A stretch of 38,151 nt of DNA. It comes from Alkalibacterium indicireducens (GTDB lineage: Bacteria > Bacillota > Bacilli > Lactobacillales > Carnobacteriaceae_A). A model generated the notes under the pieces. It did no database searches, was not told where the DNA came from, and saw only the letters and a list, made by a program, of their open reading frames with translations. The stretch is from positions 1 to 38,151 of the forward strand of contig NZ_BAAADA010000032.1 in assembly GCF_039522005.1 (NCBI RefSeq). The letters run 5' to 3'. Position numbers and translations under genes: made by a program. Shown piece by piece: positions 31,721 to 38,151 of the stretch; within the stretch, counting starts at the first letter, position 1, and the number at the start of each line of letters is the position of its first letter.

Positions 31721-32645
31721 GCTCATGCCCCCTGTCGTAAGAATGAAGTTCCAGGCCGTAGAGATGAGAATAATATTCTCCCGTCCCAAGCGGTCCCACT
31801 GTCAAGGCGCCGTCTTTCATCTGACGAATCATCTGATAAAGGGCCAGCTGTTCTTTTTCATTAAGGGTTTCAAGTGGAATGCACAGCATGCTGTTCCCCA
31901 GATGCATGGTTCCTTCAGGCAAAGCTACAGACTCTTCCAGCTTCTCAGCCTGCTTCTGTGTACACATGAGTTTGAAATAGTCGATTTTATCAACATGGTG
32001 GTCTAAGACAAAATGCAGCTGCTTGTCTTTCAGGAAAAAGACTTTGTCCGCATACTCATCCAGATTGTCGAGCAGGTGGGAAGCGACCATGATGATTTTC
32101 CCATCGCGTCTCAGGTCAATCAATATATCAGAGACGAGCGACACGTTTTCCGGATCGAGTCCGTTCATGACCTCGTCCATGAACATGATCGGTGTATCTG
32201 CCGCCACCACCATGGCAAAACAGAGCCGCTGGCGCATACCAAGAGAATAGGTGCTGACTTTGCGGTCTACATAGTCTTCCATTTCCAGGCGTTTGATGAT
32301 CGCCTGAACCTGATCGCGCTTGCCTGACCACATATCCGCATACATCTGGATATGCTCCGTTCCGGAAAAGTTTTCATGCAGATCGGCCTGATTCGGAAAA
32401 AAGGTGATTAGCTTATGCAGAGCCAGAACATCCTTGTCCTTGGCAGAGTAGGCTGTCCCATCCACTTCGATCGTCCCGGATCTGACCGGAATAAAGCGCA
32501 TGATCGCATTGAACAGCGTCGTTTTCCCGGTTCCATTCGGTGCCACAAGTCCGATGATCTGTCCATTGTTCAATGTAAACGAGATGTTTTCCAGTACAAC
32601 ACGATCGCCGTAAGCAACGGTCATATCGGTGATAGTTAATGTCAT
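31701..32645 (-). CDS. ABC transporter ATP-binding protein (ABC-2 type exporter)
   Basis: This 314-residue ATPase has Walker A APNGTGKTT (35-43), Q-loop Q86 (FPNQADL), signature SLGMR (134-138; a Q usually follows, and here it is MRQR), Walker B PIMFMDE (152-158) and switch H190 (ASH). The first domain is usual for drug, antibiotic or membrane-modification exporters. The last about 90 residues are an accessory domain (DHHVDKIDYFKLMC and following). Its ATG overlaps the TGA of the second permease (ATGA), so translation is coupled. It should energise the two ABC-2 permeases encoded upstream. Substrate is unknown; no two-component system or bacteriocin peptide is adjacent. Confidence 0.9.
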   Translation of the reverse strand: MTLTITDMTVAYGDRVVLENISFTLNNGQIIGLVAPNGTGKTTLFNAIMRFIPVRSGTIEVDGTAYSAKDKDVLALHKLITFFPNQADLHENFSGTEHIQMYADMWSGKRDQVQAIIKRLEMEDYVDRKVSTYSLGMRQRLCFAMVVAADTPIMFMDEVMNGLDPENVSLVSDILIDLRRDGKIIMVASHLLDNLDEYADKVFFLKDKQLHFVLDHHVDKIDYFKLMCTQKQAEKLEESVALPEGTMHLGNSMLCIPLETLNEKEQLALYQMIRQMKDGALTVGPLGTGEYYSHLYGLELHSYDRGHEHETEPV

Positions 32646-33835
32646 TTAGTTTCTCTCCTTTTTAATCCAAGCGACTGAGTCGGAATAAGGCTGAACAGGT
32701 AGTGAAATGCCCCTTCAAGAGTAAGCCAGATCACCAGGGCAATCAGCGGCAGGCGCCAGAATTCGATGCCTGGAAGCTGGAACTGTTTCGCCATCTCTCC
32801 AGTCAAAACGCCTACGCTGTTTGTGTAGAATGACGGCTGCCAGCCTGTAAGTGGTGGAAAGACCTGCCATAACGTATAAGACAAGACCAGCCCGGCTGTG
32901 ATGAACAAGGTCAGGTAGACATTTCGGATCATCCAGCTCAGTCCGGTGATGATCAGCAGAAACAGGAAACTGACAATCATGCCCATTCCGATCAGAAGGA
33001 GGCTGTACTGCCAGAGCGGGATGTATCTGATGGTCTGATTCATATATATTTCAGTCGGATAATTCAAGCTGCCAGACGTTTCAAAGAACAGTGAAATGAG
33101 ATAACTGGCCGCCAGCCCGCCCAGAGCGACGACCCACGTCAGGAACCACAGCATCCCGCTTCTAACCCGCCACTGAGCTTTAACAGGAACAGGCAGCCCC
33201 TGGGTCACACTGTAATTCTTTACTTGATCTTTCGTAAAATGATCCCCCGCGAGCAAAGCGATTGCAATGAACACGATGACCGTCACGAACAGTTCAACCT
33301 GCTGCTGAAGAATCTGAGACGACGCATACGGGTTCCATTCGATATCAAGGTTGTTGTCTTCAAGTGCATTGAAAAACGCGATCTGCTGCTCCACTTCTTC
33401 TATCGAAGGCAGATAGACGTCTTGAAGAAGATCATACGATTCAAAATCAGTTTCTTCATGAAGATAGAGATTATTTTCAGCCATTTCCCGGCCATTATTT
33501 AAATAATCCGACACCACCTCTTCCAGCCCCTCTACAGTATTCCCTTCACGTTGAGTCATGATGTAGCGGTTCAGTCCGATCAGGATCGAATTGCGCCCCA
33601 GTCTCTGCTGGACTTCCTGACCTACTTCTCCTTCAAAGTGTGCGTCCGGAATCATTCGGAAAATCTGATGCGCATCACTGTATTCTGCACGCAGCTGCAT
33701 CTCAGGCAACGTCACATTCTGCTGTCTGTAAAGCAAGGAAAAGGACCCAAGAAAGACAAAGAATCCAATCAGCAGCAGGCGTGTCTTCCAGTCTCGAAGC
33801 ATCAGCCGGCTGTTCCATTTAATTAATGTTTTCAT
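32642..33835 (-). CDS. ABC-2 family permease, second subunit
   Basis: This 397-residue membrane protein has GGAGG before its ATG. The first helix (about 17-36, LLLIGFFVFLGSFSLL) is followed by a roughly 145-residue outward domain, then five C-terminal helices (starting near LFVTVIVFIAIALLAGDHF). That is the ABC-2 exporter plan with a large loop between helices one and two. The cytoplasmic coupling segment FTKDQVKNYSVTQGLPV matches the first permease (VVTKDRKLTTQKLGVSK) in position. It begins 16 bases after that gene, and the two probably form a heterodimer. Substrate is unknown. Confidence 0.8.
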   Translation of the reverse strand: MKTLIKWNSRLMLRDWKTRLLLIGFFVFLGSFSLLYRQQNVTLPEMQLRAEYSDAHQIFRMIPDAHFEGEVGQEVQQRLGRNSILIGLNRYIMTQREGNTVEGLEEVVSDYLNNGREMAENNLYLHEETDFESYDLLQDVYLPSIEEVEQQIAFFNALEDNNLDIEWNPYASSQILQQQVELFVTVIVFIAIALLAGDHFTKDQVKNYSVTQGLPVPVKAQWRVRSGMLWFLTWVVALGGLAASYLISLFFETSGSLNYPTEIYMNQTIRYIPLWQYSLLLIGMGMIVSFLFLLIITGLSWMIRNVYLTLFITAGLVLSYTLWQVFPPLTGWQPSFYTNSVGVLTGEMAKQFQLPGIEFWRLPLIALVIWLTLEGAFHYLFSLIPTQSLGLKRRETK

Positions 33836-33851
33836 CTGTATACAACGCCTC

Positions 33852-35048
33852 CTATCCTAAGAATGTCTGTCTAGTAATGAGTTTCGATGCCAAGTAGTTC
33901 AGCCCTTCAATAATCAGTAGGGTAACAAGCACGACAATGATGCCTCTAGAATACGGAACAGGTTCCTGGACAATTGCGTCGATCATGCCTGTTGCCGCAC
34001 CTCCCACCTGATAGTAGGTTTGAGGATACCAGCTTATATTAAGGCCCAGCAGTTCTGTCGTTTCTTCCCCGTAATAAAGAAAAGGAAATAACAATGCAAA
34101 GGATGTAGCAATTAGAACGACGACATCCTGCTTGATAATCAAGCTGACCAGCGTATTCAGACGTGTAAAGCCGTAGAGAAGCAGAGCGAGAAGCGGCAGT
34201 GCCCGGATAAAGAATGTTGAAAGATCAATAACAGACCAGATGGAGGCATGGAACGGTTCGCCTTCAGGTGCGGCTTCAAAAACACCAGCAGGAAGCGATC
34301 CAAAACCAAAGCCGTACTGAATGCCATTGACAAGATAGAAAATCCCGGTTATGACAGCAAAGAACAGCGCAACAAAGCCCAAAGCAGCCAGAGACTTGAC
34401 CATCAGATAGGTAAACCAGTTCTTGGATACTCCGAGTTTTTGAGTGGTCAGCTTCCTGTCTTTTGTCACTACATCACTGATCATGAACAGCAACAGGAAA
34501 ATAAGTATGTATGGGCCCCATCCGATCAGGAACAGATGCATCTGCTGCAGACTCGTTCGTTCGTGGATATGGTGAAAACTGAGTGGCTCGACTTCATTAA
34601 CGTAGACTTGATTTTTCATCGACTGAAACTCCCGTTCCTGAGCATAGCCCAGTATGGGAATATTGAACCCTTCAGCTTCCGTAACGCTTCCCGAATCTTC
34701 CTGTGGTCTGTAGTTAATTGTCAGGTAGCGTCTGGCGTCCCCAGTCCGAATCGCTGTCAGCAGTTCACGCTGATTCACGTACTCGTTTCTGGCTTGCTGA
34801 TAGGCACTCGTCCCAGTAAAAAAGGATGGAAGGGTCTGGCCCGTTTCTAGACGGTCTTCAAAGGTCTGCTGATTTGAGACGATAGACCGCTCGAGCTGAG
34901 CAACATCCACATCAAAATCTTCCGTTAGATTAGGCAGAATGAGGAGGCTATGTACCAGCACGACGCCCAAGCTGAGTGCCATAACCAGCCTGTTCTTCTT
35001 ATTTCTCCACATATATTTCAAGGTTTCTTCTATAATCTGCTTGTACAT
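33852..35048 (-). CDS. ABC-2 family permease, first subunit
   Basis: This 398-residue membrane protein has AAAGGA eight bases before its ATG. Helix one (about 22-38) precedes a roughly 130-residue outward domain rich in Gln, Glu and Arg. Five or six more helices follow, including YILIFLLLFMISDVV, ALGFVALFFAVITGIFYLV and VVLIATSFALLFPFLYYG. Length and plan match the next gene, with which it probably pairs. It heads the six- or seven-gene operon that continues to 28955. A TAGAAT box at 35089-35094 could be its -10. Confidence 0.8.
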   Translation of the reverse strand: MYKQIIEETLKYMWRNKKNRLVMALSLGVVLVHSLLILPNLTEDFDVDVAQLERSIVSNQQTFEDRLETGQTLPSFFTGTSAYQQARNEYVNQRELLTAIRTGDARRYLTINYRPQEDSGSVTEAEGFNIPILGYAQEREFQSMKNQVYVNEVEPLSFHHIHERTSLQQMHLFLIGWGPYILIFLLLFMISDVVTKDRKLTTQKLGVSKNWFTYLMVKSLAALGFVALFFAVITGIFYLVNGIQYGFGFGSLPAGVFEAAPEGEPFHASIWSVIDLSTFFIRALPLLALLLYGFTRLNTLVSLIIKQDVVVLIATSFALLFPFLYYGEETTELLGLNISWYPQTYYQVGGAATGMIDAIVQEPVPYSRGIIVVLVTLLIIEGLNYLASKLITRQTFLG

Positions 35049-35088
35049 TCTACCGATCCTTTATCTATGTATTTGTACTATTTAAATC

Positions 35089-35094
35089 ATTCTA
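35089..35094 (-). promoter_or_regulatory. Possible -10 of the ABC-2 operon
   Basis: TAGAAT on the minus strand, 41 bases before the ATG, between a terminator-like hairpin (35112-35135) and the gene. The -35 region is only T-rich, so support is weak. Confidence 0.35.
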
Positions 35095-35111
35095 TCATAG
35101 AAAACTAAGAA

Positions 35112-35135
35112 AAAAAGACGTTTTATCATCTTTTT
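35112..35135 (-). terminator. Orphan terminator-like hairpin upstream of the ABC-2 operon
   Basis: On the minus strand AAAAAGATG-ATAAAA-CGTCTTTTT forms a 9-bp stem (one G-U) with T residues continuing behind it. No annotated gene precedes it, because the M24-like gene is already terminated at 35536-35563. It may end a small RNA, or act as an attenuator in a long leader. Confidence 0.5.
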
Positions 35136-35535
35136 CTAATCCGGGTCATTCTTCATACTTTCTTCATAATATGAGCCGTTATATCGGCTCCGATATGACT
35201 GTTATTCACTTTAATCATTAATTTAGAGTCGTTCATTTATCATGAACCCGTGAGAAACACACTCGGTATATTTCACTCGTAATATTCTGAACAAACTACA
35301 TTATGGCACTTTAGAATGCAGTTCAGCTTACCAGTTGAGTCGTAAACTAAAGTAATTTTGCTCACGGTCTAGTTTATCAGTACGATTCATCACTAGACTC
35401 CATAAATTTGTATTCATAACGCAGTTTAAGAAGACATTTATCCCTATACTTCACTTATCATTGTAGACAAGGGGCTCGAAAAAGTTTCCGAGAAAATTTT
35501 CCTCCTCTTCTATTTTATTCCTATTCTATATAATG
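35136..35535. other. Gene-free region between the ABC-2 operon and the M24-like gene
   Basis: No supported protein gene is seen. GAGCCG/CGGCTC (35173-35178 and 35185-35190) forms a 6-bp hairpin that overlaps the palindrome TATCGG-CT-CCGATA (35183-35196). Two very short minus-strand frames exist: 35328-35390, 20 residues, with GGAG seven bases before ATG; and 35153-35218, 21 residues, with no ribosome site. Neither is convincing. The segment is AT-rich. Confidence 0.4.
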
Positions 35536-35563
35536 AAAAAACTCCCCGATCAGGGGAGTTTTT
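35536..35563 (-). terminator. Terminator after the M24-like gene
   Basis: AAAAAACTCCCC and GGGGAGTTTTT form a perfect 11-bp stem with a 5-base loop (GATCA), directly after the stop at 35574. The flanking T/A runs let it work on both strands. Confidence 0.9.
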
Positions 35564-35573
35564 ACTCAATCAC

Positions 35574-36950
35574 TTAATTTTCGATCGTCAGTGCATACTC
35601 GTCGTTCAGCATGTAGGGTCTGTAATACGCAAGTGTACCAGCCATCGGCAGCACATCTTCTGGCAGCTGAATACCCAGCTCGTCACGCAGATAGGCTCTC
35701 CTGCTTTCGATTCGTTTCCACATATCAGGATAGTCTGCTCGTATGGCCTGCTTCAATTCATCATCTGCTAGAAGGACCGTACTTTCAGCTGAAACCCCGT
35801 TATGGCCAGTCTGAGAAGGAATGAAATCGACTTGAAACAGCATTCCCGACTGAACGACTGCTTCTGATCCTTTGTAAAATGGCGAAGACAGCCATTCTTC
35901 ATCTGCCGTCAGATGACCCGGGCAAAGATGCCAGCCGTATGTGTCCTGCGGATAAAAAGTATTGAAGGCATCATAAAAGTCTCCACCGCGCACACCTATT
36001 TTCAGATTCGTCAGCCAGTAATGATACGCTTCAAAATAAGGCATGACGACCTCTTCTAAGTATCCTTCATCTACTCCAGCAAGTTCTTCTTCATTTGTCA
36101 CGGCATAGCCTGACCTGCTCGACAACCCGCCTTTATAAGAAACTGTCAGGGCCACTTTGTCTCCTTTTTCGAGTCTGTTATCAGTCGGGTAAAGATTCCC
36201 TTTTATAAATCGGTCACCGAATGCACAGATCGTGACCACATTGTTGTACTGACCATCTCTGTTGAGACGGTTCCCCACTTCCAGTTCGCTCACCCCAACA
36301 GTCAGGCTATTCATCGCATCCAGTACCGCATCTGATGCCAGAGCTGCTCCGTATTCGTAATGTGCCGCTTCATTGGCATTGATGGTCACTCGTGCGCCAT
36401 TTTCCGGACCGATCAGAAGCGCTGTCGTATTGACAAGCTTGTCTTTTCCGGCAACCGTCTCCAGGGCACTAACGATAAATTGCGGGATATCGAACTGACG
36501 AGTCATCCCCGGAATCAGCTTCCAGCCGACAAGGCCGACTTGACTGGACGTATCTATATCTGTCTCTTGAAGAACAGCTGCTAAATCATCCAGCTCTCCC
36601 ATTGGCTGATTCGGCAGTGAGAAAAGCGCACACTTTCTTCCGAAAGCTTTTATGCGTGCATGCGGCGCTTTGCTGATATTCTCATTACCCAGTATAAGTG
36701 TCGCCGATCCATCCTGGTTTAAAACCAGCAGCGCTTCTTCGAATCTAGGAATGAACCCGACCAGATACTCAAAACTGCTGCCATGTTCCTTGTCGGCATA
36801 GATAATTAATGAAGATAGTTCATTGTCTTTCATGCGTTCAAGTACTTTGTTCAACCGTTCCTGGATCGTCTCATCCGTCAGCATCACCTTGCTTCTGATG
36901 TTGTCCATTTCTGGCTTCTTAACTTTTTTGACTACAACTACCACTGTCAT
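35574..36950 (-). CDS. M24-fold (aminopeptidase P/creatinase-like) protein lacking metal ligands
   Basis: The start at 36950 (MTVVVVVKKVKK) is preferred because AAAGG lies about eight bases upstream; an ATG six bases earlier is also in frame. The N-terminal half is creatinase-like (LSSLIIYADKEHGSSFEYLVGF). The C-terminal pita-bread region has GDRFIKGN, GDKVALTVSYKGGLSSRSG (265-283), CPGHLTADEEWL and GMLFQVDFIPS, then SAESTVLLAD. Active M24 peptidases have Asp in the segments equivalent to VALTVSYKGG and LSSRSG. Here Thr, Ser and Arg stand there, so two metal ligands are gone while the later His and the last Glu-like positions remain. It is probably not a peptidase and may bind a small molecule. 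It is followed by its own terminator. Confidence 0.68.
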   Translation of the reverse strand: MTVVVVVKKVKKPEMDNIRSKVMLTDETIQERLNKVLERMKDNELSSLIIYADKEHGSSFEYLVGFIPRFEEALLVLNQDGSATLILGNENISKAPHARIKAFGRKCALFSLPNQPMGELDDLAAVLQETDIDTSSQVGLVGWKLIPGMTRQFDIPQFIVSALETVAGKDKLVNTTALLIGPENGARVTINANEAAHYEYGAALASDAVLDAMNSLTVGVSELEVGNRLNRDGQYNNVVTICAFGDRFIKGNLYPTDNRLEKGDKVALTVSYKGGLSSRSGYAVTNEEELAGVDEGYLEEVVMPYFEAYHYWLTNLKIGVRGGDFYDAFNTFYPQDTYGWHLCPGHLTADEEWLSSPFYKGSEAVVQSGMLFQVDFIPSQTGHNGVSAESTVLLADDELKQAIRADYPDMWKRIESRRAYLRDELGIQLPEDVLPMAGTLAYYRPYMLNDEYALTIEN

Positions 36951-37076
36951 TCCCATCCTTTCCCATCTTGTTTTTCAGTCAGGATACACCAAACGCCTGT
37001 CTCTTACATCCCTGTCAATCATATCATAGGGAATGAAATTCGGCATGTCGGGTAAGTGTTTTCTCATTTGAGGCCT

Positions 37077-37565
37077 CTAGTCAGCCATTCTGGGATAACG
37101 TCTGATCAGCCAGGTGTCACAGGCACTGTGTTCCGTTCCGTTAAGTGGAGCCTCAAGCTTCTCAAACCCATATCTACTGTAGAGATGGTTGGCATCTGAT
37201 AACGAGGCAAACGTTTCAATATAAAGTGCATCATAATGTTGTGTTCCAAAATCCATAGCCTTCTTGATCAGCTGATGAGCGTACCCATTCCCACGCTCCC
37301 CTTTAATAATGTAGAGTTTCTGAACCTCTCCAACTTTCTCTTTCTCATCAAATGGACCGACCCCGATTCCACCGATCACTGTTCCGTCTTTTTCCAGCAC
37401 CCAGTACTGTCTGTCCGGTTTCTGATAATAATCGTACAGTTCGAACAAGTACGGGTCGTAGTATGCTGTTCCCTGCATCTTGAGTCCTTCTTCTTCAAGC
37501 GACCGCTGAACGATCTGACCGATGATGTCATTATCTCTTTCTTCAATTTCCCTAAGTAAAAGCAT
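37077..37565 (-). CDS. GNAT-family N-acetyltransferase
   Basis: This 162-residue protein has a GGGGGAG site before its ATG. GNAT features are the N-terminal LREIEERDNDIIGQIV, the beta-4 strand VQKLYIIKGERGNGYAHQLIKKAMDF with the acetyl-CoA loop RGNGYA, and the C-terminal YSRYGFEKL typical of the family's last strands. The predicted role is acetyl transfer from acetyl-CoA to an unknown amine. It stands alone between the M24-like gene and the insertion sequence and shows no operon link to the sugar genes. Confidence 0.88.
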   Translation of the reverse strand: MLLLREIEERDNDIIGQIVQRSLEEEGLKMQGTAYYDPYLFELYDYYQKPDRQYWVLEKDGTVIGGIGVGPFDEKEKVGEVQKLYIIKGERGNGYAHQLIKKAMDFGTQHYDALYIETFASLSDANHLYSRYGFEKLEAPLNGTEHSACDTWLIRRYPRMAD

Positions 37566-37726
37566 GTGTTCTCCCCCGTTATTACTTCCCCTATAGCTCG
37601 TGTGACCTAATAATTAATATCGTCAATATAGATTTTCATCTCATTATTATTTTTCTTATCCTATCATACTTTTTCCAGAGGATATAACTTATTGTTAAAA
37701 TGCATTCTGTTATCTTATTATATCCA

Positions 37727-38151
37727 GTGAACTACCCACCACTTAAATCCTTTGGATTTTGAAGTGGGGGCTTCCTACGAACTCCATTCTTGTCTGCACA
37801 GACTTCATACAGACAGAGGAATCGGATAGGGGTAGGCTCAAAAGGCAGTCCCTGCCTCATTGATTTTCTTTTACTTGGCCAATGCCAAGAGGTTTTTGCT
37901 GGCATTGATATCTCTGTCAAGGTATTCCCCGCATGTCGGGCAGTCCCACTCCCGGACATTGAGCGGCTTCTTGCCGTCTCGGTGTCCGCAACTCGAACAA
38001 ACCTGACTAGACGGATAGAATCGGTCTGCTTTGATAAGTGTCCGTCCTTTTTGCTTGGATTTATATTCTAATTGGCGGATGAATTCATACCATCCTGCAT
38101 CACCAATGCTTTTTGCCAGTTTATGATTTTTCATCAGGTTCTTACTGGACA
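37727..38151 (-). mobile_element. IS200/IS605-type element, right end and partial body
   Basis: The element's right end lies near 37727 (TAGTTCAC on the minus strand). A subterminal hairpin follows, made of CCACTT/AAGTGG with an extended inner AAATCC/GGATTT stem (37735-37770). The next about 100 bases up to the tnpB stop would carry the omega RNA scaffold. The body continues out of the window. It is related to, but not identical with, the right end at 1-70, and the two are inverted. Confidence 0.75.
37871..38151 (-). CDS. tnpB: TnpB (IS200/IS605 OrfB) RNA-guided nuclease, C-terminal part
   Basis: The gene enters from outside the window and its last about 93 codons are seen. KNHKLAKSIGDAGWYEF is followed by a zinc ribbon, CSSCG and CPTCG, with the third RuvC motif DRDINASKNL that holds the last catalytic Asp. 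These features define TnpB/Fanzor-type nucleases. The stop is TAA at 37871-37873. The visible part is intact, so the protein may be active, but the first two catalytic motifs lie outside. TnpB with an omega RNA cuts the donor site left after excision and so helps the element persist. No tnpA is visible. Confidence 0.9.
   Translation of the reverse strand, partial: SSKNLMKNHKLAKSIGDAGWYEFIRQLEYKSKQKGRTLIKADRFYPSSQVCSSCGHRDGKKPLNVREWDCPTCGEYLDRDINASKNLLALAK

Noticed and set aside
37732..37959. A 75-codon minus-strand frame overlapping the end of tnpB
   Set aside because: It is out of frame with tnpB and crosses the IS right-end hairpin; it looks like a shadow.

Overview
The window is a Gram-positive, low-to-mid GC Firmicutes chromosome segment. 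Lipobox signal peptides, strong GGAG-type ribosome sites, CcpA-type cre boxes, LacI-family sugar control and a maltose phosphorylase/beta-phosphoglucomutase route all fit Lactobacillales. The very acidic extracellular proteins suggest a salt- or alkali-adapted Carnobacteriaceae-like host such as Alkalibacterium or Marinilactibacillus, but that placement is inference. Almost every gene is on the minus strand. No rRNA, tRNA or CRISPR array was seen.

Both ends lie in IS200/IS605-type elements that carry or imply tnpB. Positions 1-70 are the right end of one element, which cuts off a PTS EIIC gene. Positions 37727-38151 are the right end and tnpB C-terminus of a related element in the opposite orientation. 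Their right ends face each other across the whole locus.

Positions 45-20736 form an alpha-glucan utilisation island in three transcripts. (i) 20736 to 14008: neopullulanase/cyclomaltodextrinase, maltose phosphorylase (malP), beta-phosphoglucomutase (pgmB) and a DexB-type glucan 1,6-alpha-glucosidase. (ii) 13608 to 3740: maltodextrin ABC importer malE-malF-malG, then a giant secreted amylopullulanase gene. (iii) 3279 to 71: GH13_31 alpha-glucosidase, ROK glucokinase and the truncated PTS EIIC. Starch or pullulan is cut outside the cell and maltodextrins enter through MalEFG, whose ATPase is not encoded here. Inside, the GH13 enzymes and MalP release glucose and beta-glucose-1-phosphate, which glucokinase and PgmB convert to glucose-6-phosphate. 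Each of the three transcripts is preceded by a 14-bp TGWTACCGRTAACA-type operator placed exactly 12 bp upstream of the proposed -35 box, which argues for an activating LacI-family MalR. The LacI-family gene at 21636-22601 is the obvious candidate.

The amylopullulanase gene (3740-9819, about 2,026 residues if restored) is broken by a one-base loss in a T run and two in-frame TGA codons, each at a position where the family has Trp. It is a recent pseudogene, a split gene, or, less likely, recoded.

Positions 22765-26406 hold a small membrane protein, a GH42 beta-galactosidase and a stand-alone protein resembling the DUF3323/DUF2399 (TIGR02679, Wadjet-associated) family with altered Toprim-like acidic residues. 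A plus-strand membrane-anchored subtilase follows (26681-28876). Positions 28955-35048 hold an uncharacterised operon: two ABC-2 permeases, an ATPase, a lipoprotein with a repeated beta-motif, two paralogous two-TM proteins and a three-TM protein. An M24-fold protein lacking its metal ligands and a GNAT acetyltransferase complete the window.
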